The notes: generated by a model not told the origin, from the letters alone. A stretch of 64,000 nt of DNA from Loxodes magnus (GCA_946699065.1 CAMPDV010000440.1:62001-126000); one strand, 5' to 3'. Shown: positions 49,336 to 63,055, counted from the first letter of the stretch. Made by a program: numbers and translations.

Positions 49336-51424
49336 TTTAAGAGCAACATGTGTAAGAGAAAGATTTACATTAGCTAACTATAAGTCATTAAATATTGCAC
49401 TAGTGTTGGGAATAATAGCTGATTTTTACCTTTCATTATAATATCAGCAATGATAGCCCAATTTAACAAAAATAATTCTACTTAGTAAAAAGATAAAAAT
49501 TACACCATTTAATCTTTATTCTCAAAATCAGAGCAAAGAAATAAATTTGAAGTAAGATAACTATTTATTAAAAATGCAGAGTTGTCAAGATAATCAAAAT
49601 CTTGCTTACTTATGAATATTTGCAAATAGATATTATAATTGATGATTTCAAAGAGTTTAATAAGCATAGCAATATTTAAAAAAATGTATTCTAAGAATGC
49701 CTTTAAAGAATGCAGTCATGTCAACAGTAAAATTATTTGTTGATTTAATAAAAAATATATAAAACGTTTTCTCTTTAATAATATACGCTAAGTACAATAG
49801 ACATCTAATTTAAGAAACTATTTCAATCTAAAAACTAATTACTTATACATATAATTTTTAATATGAACTGAATCATCGATATATCAAATTCAATTTAATA
49901 AACTTTGCTAAAGTAGATAGGAATTTGATACATTTGAGTACATTTTCAAGCTTTTTACAGATATTTTTAAAATTTGTAATAAACTTAAAATAATTAATGA
50001 AAATATTGTAAAAGACTTGTTTTATATGGCTAAAACTATATTAATAAATAGTTTAAAAAGATAAGATAATTAAATTAGATAAGTACATAAAAATATTTCA
50101 TCAATAATATTTAGAAGTCCATTAAAGATTTTAAGAACTAGAGTGAAAAAAAAATAGATTATATTAAAAACCCATAAACAGATTTAGCTAAAAAATTGTT
50201 TATCAAGATGAGAGTGAAAGCATGAAATATAGAAAGTTTGAAATTTAGCGTAATTTGGCTGGTTAAATGGCAATAATTATGCAATGATGTCTGAATATTT
50301 AAACTGTTATAGTTGATTATTATGATTTATGATATAAATTTTGAAATAGTAAATAAGATTTTGAAATGATTAATTTTTAAAAATGAAAATAAATAATTTT
50401 AATAATTATCATTTATTTTATTATTTTAAGCTAAAATATGAAAATTTTCTAATATAATTGTTGATATAAATAATAAAAATGATAAATAAAATTTAATCTT
50501 TTAGCATTTATAATTTTAAAGGATAGTTTTAGTTAAAATATGTTTTTAAAGAAATAAAGTAATTTAATTATAGTTAAATATGTAAGTATAATTTTCTTAT
50601 TATTAGCAAATTAATAATAATGGCTTATATTTAAATTTCTTTAAGCTGACAATTATAAAATAATTAATTTTACATAATTATGTTTAATTAAATTTTGATA
50701 TATAAATTAATAATTTATACTTAACTTATAATAAAAGTTAGTTAAGATTATTATTATAATTACTTATATTATTTAGAACTAAAAATTATACATTCATTAA
50801 ATTTATAATTATTGATAATTCTTTATTAATTTTATTTTATACAGTTATCTCTAAAGATATGTTTAACTATATTTACTTTTTAATTAACTAAATTATTGTT
50901 TTAATTATTGTAGACATTAATTATCAAATGAGAATTTTTATATTTTTATAATCTAGTAATCAAATGCTTATTGTTAACCAATTATTTAAATTCATATCAA
51001 AATTATGAAAAGCTTCCTCTTTATTAATTTTTAATTATACAAAGATAATTAATTCTAGCATATAATTATTTAATTATTTTAGATTTTTGATATAGTATTT
51101 TTAATATTAATATCTTACTATTATAAAGGATTATTTTTAACTTGCTATCATTTAGAATTTTATATTATTAAAGTAATAAAGCTAAAGTTTCCTTTGGTTT
51201 ACTTAGCACTTCAATTCCTTTAAAATATTTCTTCCTTTATATTATCTATGTTTTATTAATTATAGTTAAGAGTTCATGGCTTAGCAATTTAATTAGTTTT
51301 TAGAACTTAAATTTTAATATTTATTTATAAAAATAAATGCTATAAATTAAAGCTATTTAGTAATAATATTTCACTTTAATAAAAGAGTTATTGTATGAAA
51401 CTGTTTATTTCAATTTTAAATTAA

Positions 51425-53712
51425 AACAGTTTTTTGACATCTATAACTGCATGAATTGCTTCAATTATAGACATTAGTAAATGTTTTTAATGCTCTTTAA
51501 TTATAATCTTGATCTCATCAATTTTAAATTACTCTTGTTATAGTCTCTCTTTTATATTTTCCTTTTTTACTTTTTCCATTTCTAATCATTCTAATCTTCT
51601 TGATATAAGTTTCTTATACTTTTATTTAGAAATCTAAATATCCCAAATAAGACTTTGGAAACTATTTTATAAGTATTTAATCATATATTATAAAGCGTCT
51701 TAAGTCATAATTCTCAATCTTTTACGATAGTCAATCTCTTATATTAGAATAGTATATATATTTAAAAATGTGCTGTACCATACTCTCCACATATACAGTA
51801 GGGATTATCAATAGGATAATGAAGATCTTAAAAATCTTTTCGGGGATTAAAAGATTGGGTTCTAAGTTTATATATACTGATAATTTTTTGTCTAAATTCT
51901 TTGTTCAACTTAATGTAAGTGTTTATTGGAAATTTGGTTAAGATTACTGAACTTTTCAGTATATATTTTAGCTTTTTTCATTCTCCTAAACTTTTGAGTA
52001 GCTGTATTATAAAAATATTATTGTATTTTGTTCTCTTTAGTAAACATTTTTTAATTTATACTAATCTTGGAATTCTACAGGTAGAGGTCTGATAATTGCT
52101 AAACTTTATCATAGCATTGAAATCAAATAGTTGGTAATGAAAAGAGAGCCTATTGTCGATGTTGAAAAATCAATACTTTCTTATTTAATTTTATAATAGA
52201 ATTTAAAAAACTTTATTGCCATAATGTGTTTGAAAGATAACCAGTTTAAATCTATGAAACATAACTTATTAATGTTGCTGCTTAAATTGCTTGAAATCAT
52301 TCTCATACTCAATTCTATTCAAAACTCAAGTTATTCCTCTCTGAATACACCATGGTACTAGTTCTCTCCATATTCTGCTTTAGGTAAAAAGTTTGCATAA
52401 AGTTTTAAAATGCCAAACATTCTTATATCTCATAAGTTAAAAAACAGCTTTTTCATTGCAACTAAATACTTGATCACGACTTCTCTACAATGAGAATTAA
52501 AATTCTTCTTCTAATGTAGAATTACATCTAAATATGTTACTAGTTCCTTTTAAATAATTGGTTAATTATCTAATCATAAATTTTATTATTTCTAATGTTT
52601 CTTTAAAATTTAGATGCATTCAGATTTGATAAATTTGATCTTTAATTGAGTTTATGTAAAAATGCTTACCTTTAGCACGTTTCCGATAGTTATCAATTAT
52701 TTGTTATATTATTCAAATTTATTAAGTTGTTTATCTGATTTTTATAAATCCCATTTATGAAGGGTGAATCAAATTTCTCTAATAAATCAGATTGTATAGT
52801 CTTTTTGTTAAAGCTTTATCATATAGTTTTATAATAATATTAATAAGAGAAACAGGTAGTCAGTTTTTCTAGTCATCTTTATTTCCTTTTTTAAGTATTG
52901 GAATTACTGCCCATTTATTTACCTCCTAAGGAATTCTTCCAAATCTTAACAAATTATTCAGAAAAGAGTGAAGAATTATTATCAAATATTATCCACCATA
53001 TTTCAGAAATTCACCTTTTATTCTGTCTGAATCAGCTGATTTTCCATTCGTAATTTCTTTATAATTTGTTGTATGGTAGATAAAATCCTAATAAATAGTT
53101 GATAATCTTTAATTTCTTAAATACTATCTTATATTTTATCTATTTTTTAATTACTAAGATTTATTTATTATTTAGTTAGATTAGAATGCTTTTTAAAAAT
53201 AAATTCTCCCATGAATCAATGGATTTATTTTTGATTTCTTAATTAAAGTTCATTTAATTTATTAGGCTTTTTAATTTTCTTAGTATGTGAAAATATTTCT
53301 TTAGAATCTCCATTTAGAAGTAAAAGTTTCTTTTTTGTTTTTTCAAAATTTCACAAATTAGAATTGAAGTCATTCAGAATGTCGTTTTTTCATGAATATT
53401 AGTTACTTATTAGTTTATTCTTCCAGATATAATGTATGCTTCTTATATACTGAGTTAGCTCTTTTAGGCCTAAATATTTCTTAGTAAGATCTCGAGATAT
53501 TTGTTATAACTTGAATCTGGAATAAAGGATCCTAATGTTTAATCAGCATTGTATTAGATGTTATTTTTGATAAATTTATATTAAACTTCAAGATTATCTT
53601 AATCTATCTAAAAGAATTCTAGATAAGTTTGCAGAAAAGATTCTAAATATTTTTGACGATATATTGCATCTTATAACCTATTTATTTTATATTTCCTCAA
53701 ATTCTTGCTCAT
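51425..53712 (-). pseudogene. LINE ORF2 reverse transcriptase, right-arm copy
   Basis: Mirror copy of the left-arm LINE, with ATG at 53712 and the same order of RT and C-terminal Cys/His motifs and the same decayed motif A. The boundaries correspond to those on the left, so the LINE was in place before the arms were duplicated. Inactive for the same reasons as the left copy. Confidence 0.7.
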
Positions 53713-55317
53713 CTTCAATTAATCTCACATAAAATTAAGTTTTTTTTATAAATAAATTTGCAGAAAAAATGTTATTTTTAAGCTATAATATCATCTTATC
53801 ACTGTTTATCTTATAAAAGAATTGTTTTAAGAATTAAGTTTTTATCTTTAAATAATCTAGCAATTTTCAGTTGATATCATACTTTATGAATAAATATAAT
53901 TACAATCTTTAAAACATCAATCAAATAGATAAATATAAATAATGACTATTTAATTAGAAAATGAATATGAAAATATTTTAATTTAATTTCTTGATAAGAT
54001 CTTTTAAATTTAAATAAGTGCTTAATCAAATCCTATTTATTAAACCACTTTAAATGTTTTTATGTTTATGAATATTTAGCATCTTAAATTAAAAAATACT
54101 ATATTGTATATTAAACCAAACATTTATTAAAGCAATCCTTAAATTATCAATTATCATTTAGTTGTCTAATCATTTAGAATCAAACAAAAATACCTCATTT
54201 TTAAGGTCATTTATGAAATTGTGTATTATTCGCTTTATCATCTTAGAAAAAGCTTTGCTTTTTATTATGCTATATATGTTTCTTTTTATATTGTACGAAA
54301 TATTTCCCATATAGATATAATTATAATAGTTATTAAATTACACTTTGTATATTATTTTAATTAATACAAAAAATTAAAGCTTTTAACCTTTTTTGATATA
54401 ATGAAAACTATATTGATTTCTTAATTATTTACACTTTCATTTTGGTAATTCCTATTATTTAATATTAGAATATCATTTTATTCTTATTTTAGATGCAAAT
54501 ATAAGATAATTTACAAGAAACTTAAGATTTTTATCATTTTCCATATATTCAAATTATTTATATACTTTACTACCAAATCTTTCTTAATCATAAATAGTCA
54601 ATCCATTTTTTAAAAAACCTTTCAACTTTAATCAAATAGCTTCATTAGAAATTACAACATTAATAAATAAAATCTATTTTCTATATACATAGTAGATATA
54701 TTCAACTTCCTAATCATCAGAAACCTAAACCTATTCCTTTTAATATTACCAAATTAGAACTAATTTTTAAGAGAAAAAATACTTAATATAGCTATTTTTT
54801 CTTAAAAACTTATTTTTCTCTTCTAAATTAACATCTTTTCGCAAACTAAAAACAGATAGTTAGTTGTAGTAAGCTCTTTTCTTTTACTCATCTTAAATTT
54901 TTAATGTTTTTCTAATTATTATAATAAAGCAGAATATTTTTAAACTTGATTAATAAATTTTTGTTTCTATATTTTATATAGTTAGGTTAGATATATTATT
55001 TAGATCCTTGTTTAATTACTTTTTTTAGATTCTTTGTAAATTGGCCTAAAATTTATTATTACAGATGTATTGTACCTCATTTTTTCTATTTGATTGATCA
55101 TATTTTTATAAAGAGATTTTTTAGTTCTTTTTGATTAGTTATTTTTAAAAATTCGCATTATCTATTAAAAAGTTAGTTTTAAGCCCTCTTATAGAAAAAT
55201 TTTTTTACTGATTTTGTTTCTTCCTAAAATTGTAATTTATTTTTTTATTTTTACTTCTTAAAAGTCATTTAAAAAAACTTTTCAAATCTTTTAAAATTCT
55301 ATCCCTTTAAGAAAAAG

Positions 55318-55880
55318 ATTTATCTATCCCGAAAATCTTTTGTAACGTATAACTTAAAGCGAAAAAAGGATAATTTTTTCACGATTTTATGGTTTATTTT
55401 ATTATATCTCCTTTTTTCTAGAGATCCTTTTTATTTAAGTAAATTCTTATAACATTAAAAATTTTTAAAGCGAATTTTTTCATTTACTCGAAAAGAAGTT
55501 CAAAATCAAAAATTTTAATTTTTTCAAAGAATAAACAATAAATTATTTTATAATTTCAAAAATAATTTACCTTATCAAAAATATATTTTTAAATCAAAAA
55601 TAAAACAATTTTGCTAAAAATTCTTCAAATCAAAAAATTTTCCTAACAAAAAAAATTTTTTTAATTTTTACAAAATACCATTTCAACAAAAAAGATTTCC
55701 AAATTCTATTTTGAATATAAAATTTTTTTTATTCCTATTTTTTTCTCAAAAATCTTTTATATTTGGAATTTTTTCTTGAACATTTATTCCTATTTAGGAT
55801 TTTTTATCCAGAAATAAATAAATTTATTCCGTCCCAGAAATCTTTGGTAGTGTAAAACGCTGAGCGAAAAAACAAATTTG
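55318..55880 (-). repeat. motif block, right-arm counterpart
   Basis: The motifs of the left-arm block appear here in reverse: gggacgg...ctaccaaag/gtgtaaaac at 55824-55880 and a degenerate copy at 55318-55372. The intermediate copy is absent. Confidence 0.55.
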
Positions 55881-56542
55881 AAATTTTTCGAAATTCAGGC
55901 TCTAAAATTGAAAAATAAATTAAAAATATACAATCAGAAAATTTTTCCTCAATCAGAAACGAAAATTTTAAACATAAAATTTTATATTTTATAATTATAA
56001 TTAATAAATAATTAATAATAATAATAATAATAGTAAATAATATTAATTAATAATCAAAATTAAATATCAATCATAAAAAATAAATAAAATACTTAATTAT
56101 ATTTTTTAATTAATAATCAAAATTATAAACTAACTTTTACCTTATAAATAATAACTACTTCACAAAAAAATGATAATTTATACTCAACTTGAAATTTCTA
56201 CAAAATCTAAAAATTAATCTATAAAATTTTATAGCATAAAATTAAACTTAAACTTATTTCATGTCTTCATTTAACAAAATTATTCATTAAATATATTTAA
56301 ATATTTTTAAATATTACCCACTTTAAATCAACATACCTCACTAATTTTCAATAACCTATATTACTCAACCTTTTTTAAACCAATAATATTTAAGAATATA
56401 ACAAATTTTAATAAATAAATAAATAAAAAACAAACACTTCATAAAACAAAAAGCATTATTACCATTCAACTTTCATTTAAATGCATTACCAATATCTTAT
56501 ATCTTTAATCGTAAAATTTAATTAAGTCAAATCATAAGTTAC

Positions 56543-57611
56543 TCAACTCGAAATCCTCCACTTTCTCACAGTATTGTCATCCGCTCCTGATACCAACCAT
56601 CTATTATCAACACTCAATACTATAGAAGATATATACGATGTATGCCCTTATAAAGTCTATATACACTCACCCTTATCAAAGTTCCAGATCTTGATTGTTC
56701 TGTCCCATGAACAAGAAAATATTACACTTGAATCAACACTTAACTGAATACTACGTACAGCACCTGTATGACCTTAAAGAGTACGAATACACTAACCAGA
56801 AGAGAACTCCCATATCTTAATAGTACTGTCATAAGAACCTGATAAAATATACCTATTATCCTTAGACACTGACACCGATCAAACTTCACCTGAATGCCCA
56901 GTAAGAGTTCGTTCAAGTTGATCTGTCTAGAAATCCCAAATCTTTATAGTGTTATCCCAAGATCCCGATATAATATATCTAGAGTCATAGGAGATTACTA
57001 TCGATCTGACTACATTAGTATGTCCCGTTATAGTTCTTTAGAGAGTTCCATTGTGGAAATTTCAGATCTTTATGGTTTTATCACCAGATCCCGATATAAT
57101 ATATCTAGAGTCATAGGCGATTACTACCGATCAAACTGTAGAAGTATGTCCCGTTATAGTTCTTAGGAGAGCACCAGTCTATAAATTCCAGATCTTTATG
57201 GTTTTATCAGCGGACCCTGATACTATATAGCTAGAATCTTGGGATATTACTACCGATTTAACATAATCAGTATGTCCTGTTATAGTTCTTTGAAGAGTAC
57301 CTGTCTGGAAGTTCCAGATTTTTATCGACTTTTCAGGCCATCCAGAACCTGATACAATTCAATTCAGGTCACTTGATATAGCTACCGATGAAACAGATGA
57401 AGTGTCATAAATTATCTAGTCTAAAAAATATTAAATAAATACCTTTAGTTTAGTCATAACTGATCTTATTTATTAGCTTTTAGTAGCATAAGTTAGTCAG
57501 AATTTCATATTTAAAATGAAGTAGAGATATTTTCCCTAGGATGTGACTTCTCGCCCTTAAGAGTTTTCTTAAAAAAATACTTTTAGTAAATTGCTTTTCT
57601 TTTTTCTCCAT
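56543..57611 (-). CDS. WD40-repeat protein, right-arm copy (two exons)
   Basis: Exon 1 is 57443-57611 and exon 2 is 56543-57420 on the minus strand, with the 22-nt intron at 57421-57442, giving 348 aa. It is five residues shorter at the N-terminus than the left copy (one MEKKE unit). Seven WD40 repeats are present. The exon 2 length, 878 nt, is identical to the left copy, so no net indel has occurred. Substitutions include many silent ones and several amino-acid changes, for example in the last repeat (GADDNTVRKW against GASDRTIRKW). All four in-frame TGAs of the left copy are kept. This pattern suggests both copies have stayed coding since duplication. A role as a propeller scaffold is inferred from the family only. 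Confidence 0.85.
57421..57442 (-). other. 22-nt intron, right-arm WD40 gene
   Basis: Same length and ends (GTATTT...TTTTAG on the minus strand) as the left-arm intron, with one internal substitution. It restores the reading frame in the same way. Confidence 0.75.
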
Positions 57612-60600
57612 TTTAGTTTTTATAACTTATTTTAATAAATTTTTAATTTAAATAACTCAATAAATTTTACTTACTTAATTTCAATTTAATTAAACAATTA
57701 AATTATTTATTAAACATACTTATAAATATCTCATTTCTTAAACATTGATTTTTCTATTTTTGTCTTAAAACAAGACAAGATATAAAACTAATAGTGTACA
57801 AACTTTTACAATTTTAATTATTTTATATCTTTTTACTTTTAAATGAAAGGATAAATTATTATTTCAAAAGTTTTATAAAGAAGAATTATATCCTTATTAT
57901 AATAACTTTAATATGCATCCATTAATTACAACCTATTTGTACTTTAAATCAAAGACTCCTAATAAGAAAACCTTATTTCGTTGTAGACCTTTTAAATGAT
58001 AATAAAATATTACAATTCTTTTAAAAAATTATTGCTATTAATTATTACTTTTCACTTACATTTAATCAAAAAAAGGATTTCTTTAATCTTTTTACTAATT
58101 AAAAGAATGAAATAAAATAAGTTTTTTATTAACTAGATTGAATAGATATATAAAAAACATCAAATTATTTAAAACAAAGTATTTTTAGAATTTATAAGAT
58201 AAAATCTATTAATTGTACACTTTCTTACTACTATTTCATTAAAGCCTTTTATTTATAAAGGTCTCTCTTAAAATAATAAACTAATATAATTTATTATAAT
58301 GTTGATTCTAAGCAAATTATATAAATGTAATAAATATAAGTAGTAGAAAGTAAATATTTAATCTAACTATAAATGGTGTATCACTAATTTAATCTTACAA
58401 TTATTAAATAGTAATATTTAATTATATTATTAAAATAAGCTTTAATATGTTTAATTATGTCTATTAAATACTTAATATTTTATCCTTTTAGCTTTATTAG
58501 TTATTAATTTCTCTTTAATTTAGATATTAGATTAGTTATAATAAATAGATTTAGATAAGTTTCTGTTTTTATAGCAAAGTAATATTAATTATTTGTGTTA
58601 TTTTAGTAATGATAATTTGTAATTAATAATAGCTAAATGATTCTAGATAATTTAAAGATAAAAACTTAAATCTATTATTCTATACAAATCTATATTATAT
58701 AGTTAGCACTATTAATAGTCTATTTATTAGAATTAGTAGTTTGATATTTAGAAAATGATAAGCTTTTAAGTAAGCATATTTATAATATCTTGTATTATTA
58801 TTTTCTGAATGAAAGAACTTAGCATAATATGTTTGTTTGTAAGATAATATAAGTATTAGATTAGGTAATATAACTAATCTAAGAGATTATGATTTACTGT
58901 TAATACATTTGATTAGTGTACTATTATTGTATAGGTTTGTGTTGGTAATAAAGAATTGTACATGTTTTGCTTTATACATTTATTAATCTGATTAGAAAAG
59001 ATTGAAATCTGATGATATAGATAGTTAATGATTTGAAAGTTAGGCATTAAAATAAGTTTGATTTTTAGATGATTTATAATTTTGCTAAATTTAAATTATA
59101 TTTATATATTCCTTTTTATTAACTATCTTTTGTAATTAACTTTTGTTTGGAAAGCTGATAGGTACATTTTGTAAAAAATGTAGTCTTAATTTATCTAAGT
59201 TTATTTTAGTGAGTATAAGAATATATTTAAAGTATTAATGATACTAGTTCTATAAAACATTTAGGTAATTATATAAAATAAATAGTAAAGAGAAAACATT
59301 ATTCTTTTATATAATTAAACCAAGAAAAGCTAGCTCTTCAATAGAGTCAATTATTCATATATCTAAAGTCCTCTATTTATCTTAAAATCAAGTGCTTAAT
59401 ATATTATAGCCTCCTTATTTAGTAATATTAATTCATAAAAACTTAAAAGAAAATTCCTTTTTACTTGTACTTGCAAATATTCTAAGTCCTTTAACTATTA
59501 TAGGTTTAATTAGAGACTAATAAGAAATTTTGTTATCCTCTAGATAAAATATTTAATAAAATTGTGATTTCTTATTAAGAATAATATTTTAAATGAAAAT
59601 AAGGAAAATTAATATTTTTCTATTTGTAAAAATTTAAAATAATTTATATAAAATCTCTTAATATTTTATAAAAAACAAAGTAAATGCAAAATAATTAATT
59701 AAATATAATTTAAAAAATATTAACAAAATATATAATTCTAAATGATATTATAAATTAATATTTTCAATATTCATCTTTAGATCAAACATATAATCAATTA
59801 TGTAATCTAGATTTTAACCAAATCTACTCAAATATCAAACTTAAATTATAACCAAAACTTAAGAAATTTCATTTTTCAAAAATTAAAATAAAATTTACTA
59901 ATTATTTAATTGACACTATCAACTTAAATTATTTAAAAGAATTACTAAAAGAGAAAAAAGTATAAATTAATTAATTAAAAAAATTAAAAAATATTATAAT
60001 TTAAAACTTTATATTTAACAATATTTAAGATAAATATTAAAAATACTAATTTTATAAATCTACCATTTATTTACTTTTTAAATAAACTAATTCAACAAAA
60101 AAATTATTATTCTTAGAAATTTTACATTTAAAAATATAAAAAATTAAAAATCTTAAAAATCTTAAAAAATTCTCTAACTCTCAGATTTTTATAATCAGCC
60201 TATTTAGTTTATTTTTACTATTTTTCATCGATTATGGATATATATATAAGTACTAATTATTTTACTAATCTAAAATTTTAACTTCTTCTTAAATGGAAAC
60301 TATTCAATATTTGAATAAATAAGTAAAAAAATTATTTAATTTTTTATTTTCTAATTCTTTTTCTAAACTTAATATGAAATCCCGCTAAATGTTTTTAAAA
60401 ATAATTTAATTCATATCAATATTAAGATTCTTAAATATTAAGTAAAGTAGCAAACTAAATTAAAATTTTGAATTAAAAACATATTTATAATTTTATTGAT
60501 TCAAATATGCCTAAAATATGAAATTAGAAGCATTTTTTAGGAGAGTTAAAGATTGTCTAAGAAGAATAATTAAATTAAATTAAAGTTTTTGATAAATTTG
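57612..60600. other. AT-rich outer part of right arm, no gene seen
   Basis: Counterpart of 26.4-29.38 kb; no coding motif recognised. Confidence 0.5.
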
Positions 60601-62170
60601 TATAAAATATAAATGATAGAAATTTGAATATTATTCTTGCTTATTTAAAATTTAATATTATTTAAATATTTTAAATATTTCTGGTAATTAAATTTTATAA
60701 AAACTTACTCATTTATAGTTATTAATTATTAGTGAAAATAATATTATTATAATACTATTTATAATTTATTTACGTATATTTATTATTTTTATAGATTAAT
60801 CTTCATAGAAAAATCATTAGTAATAATTAGTATTTAATAATAATTGTACTAATTATAATTAAAATCCAAGTTTTCAAATTCTAGCTTTAACAGACTGGAA
60901 AATGCTATTTTTTTACTTAAAATAGGTACATAAGGAAAAATTATTTATTTATAAAATAAATTATATCAATAGAGTATATATCCCTTCTTATTTTTAGTTT
61001 CAAATATCCCTTTCTATTAAAAATCATTTTTTAAACAGACGAAACTTATTATAAAAATCTATTTTATAATCAATTAAAAACTCTATCAAGTTGATAAGTA
61101 ATATTTATACTTTTATCAAAGAAAATTTCTAACTATAGCAAGTGGTTATCATACTTTCAAATTTATATAAAAATTAAAAAATGTGAGACTAGAATTTTAA
61201 AGCCTTTGCATTGTAAAAAAATGTATTTATAGATAATAAATTTAAACAAAGAAATTATAAAGTAAATAAATAAAATAATAATCAATTTTACATCATGATC
61301 GGATTCTTTTTATCTATTATAAAAATATTTCTTATTATATATTAAAATAATATATTTTTATAAAATAGTTTTAATTAATTTTTCATATAACTTTAGTTTA
61401 GCAAAATATAAATTAAAAAGAATTTAGATATCAAATTTAAAATATTTAATTTGTAAAATTATTAAAAATTAAAATATCATATTATTTTAAGATATAATTA
61501 GAAATAAAAGAAACTATCAAATTTATGTATTTAAAAAATATAATTAAACTTATTTAATATATTTAAATACCTTAAAAAATAATTTTCTTTATTTTTAAAC
61601 ATTTTAAGCATAGTTTTAAATAATTTTAACTTATATATAAATATTACTATTTTAATAAAAATTAGAAATCAAATACTTTAATTTATATAATTCTTTCAAA
61701 CTTTATAGCATTTTCATTTCTTATTATTTTTATTGTTTATGCTTATTTATTTATAATTTTTATTATTAGATTCTAAATATTTTTAATAGTCAAATTTTAT
61801 ATTTAGTTTTTATTTCAATACATTTTTCTTCCTAATCATTTTATTATTAAATTGTGTCATTTATAATATTTATCATATTCTTTTAGATTAAATATTATAT
61901 TTCTTAAATTCTTGTCATAATCACTTATTTATATCGTAATTATATTACTTCAAATTTACGCTCCAATTCATTTAATTCGAATATCTTCCAATAAACTAAG
62001 TTTCTTCACTAATAAATCAATCTATTTTTCTATATAAATTATGTTCTTTCAAATTGCCATATTCTATTCAAAAATTACGATGATGTTAAATAAAGTTCGA
62101 AAAGCTTATTTTGCTGATCATTTTTTCACTTTCAATTTTTTAATTCAAGACATTTTTTATGCAAATCATA
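60601..62170 (-). repeat. outer extension, inverted match to 43760-45530
   Basis: AT-rich sequence matching the spacer copy in reverse complement, for example around the gaatatcttccaataaacta box near 61980, which pairs with 43990. No gene is seen. It shows that the duplicated unit originally extended to at least 62.17 kb. Confidence 0.65.
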
Positions 62171-62198
62171 TTTATCATAGTATTAGATCTGGCTTTAT

Positions 62199-62213
62199 TT
62201 AATTTTATAAATA
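62199..62213. repeat. 15-bp target-site duplication, left copy (element B)
   Basis: ttaattttataaata occurs here and at 63056-63070 on the two sides of element B. It differs from element A's duplication, so the two insertions are independent. Confidence 0.75.
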
Positions 62214-63055
62214 AAATCAAAAAATGGCAGAAGGTCTCAAGAAGAGTTTTTTGCAGGCTCCATAGATAAAGGAGCAAAAACCAGAGACTTCTAATTCTTC
62301 ATCCATCACGTCTTCTTTAATAAAATAATAATCTTCTTAATCTTAATAATCTCCTATAGTTGAAAATTTAAGAAAATCTTAAATAAAATAAGAACTTAAA
62401 TAAACATAAACAGAATAAAACTAATAATCAAATATTTACTTTCTTCCTAAACCGAGACCAAGTAACTATAGGAAATAAGAGAATCAAAAACGATGCAAAA
62501 ACAGACAAATGAAGAATAATTACTAATTGAAAATCTTTTGAAATCTGTACGTATTCTGTAAGAAGAAGTAAAATGTTAAGATAAGAAAACAAAAAATTAC
62601 TAGAAAGAAGTTAAGATACTGAAGAAAGATTAGTCAAATAAGAAATCGAAGTATAGCAACTTGGACAAAAAAGAATAGAGCCTCTAATCTAAGAAATAAA
62701 AATGGAAGTAGAAGACGATAGACTAATAGAACCAACCAATATTAGAAGGATTCTCAAGAGATGTTACCTGTGCTAATCAAGATTCCATAGATTCAAGAGT
62801 TGCAAGATAAACAAGGAAAAGATGAAGAGAAACAGCGAAGAAGTCTGAAGAGAACTAGCAAGAATTTACGTGACGATGGAAGGAAGAATTTATAGAAGAA
62901 GAATTTTCCATTCGAGTTCCAGAACTCCGAAAAAACTGGATGACCCGAACTTTTATTTTAAGTATCCAGGAGCGATCACTGAATGTCAGTGGAAATGAGG
63001 TTGAAATACCTAAAAGCTAAAAACACTTTAATTAAGTATATTATTATTATTATTA
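62214..63055 (+). mobile_element. compact gag-only retroelement, copy B (about 842 bp)
   Basis: Same unit as element A in the opposite orientation. The 5' end is 10 nt before the ATG; the 3' end is a longer (ATT)n tail at about 63039-63055, which grades into the duplication. Sequence identity with A is high throughout. A variable-length trinucleotide tail plus target-site duplication is typical of LINE-mediated insertion. Confidence 0.75.
62224..62998 (+). pseudogene. gag-like ORF1 of element B, frameshifted
   Basis: It starts MAEGLKKSFLQAPQIKEQKP and ends at the same TGA as copy A. It is 2 nt shorter because of two single-base deletions, near 62484 and 62573, which put the coiled coil out of frame. 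The knuckle CYLCQSRFHRFKSC and the C-terminal RELARIYVTMEGRIYRRRIF are still encoded, in the other frame. The in-frame TGA before RELARIY is shared with copy A, so it was present in the source element when it moved. Confidence 0.7.

Larger units (their letters stand above)
49335..60600 (-). repeat. long inverted repeat, right arm (about 11.3 kb)
   Basis: Reverse complement of 26396-38222. Identity is high in both coding and non-coding parts, with small indels. It lacks the 580-bp tandem duplication present in the left arm. Beyond its outer end the sequence continues to match the spacer copy (60600-62170 against 43760-45530), whereas the left arm stops at 26396. Confidence 0.9.

Noticed and set aside
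4884..63055. Elements A and B read as 0.83-kb terminal inverted repeats of one 58-kb transposon (Tlr/Maverick-like)
   Set aside because: Each copy has its own target-site duplication and a 3' trinucleotide tail, so they are independent retro-insertions.
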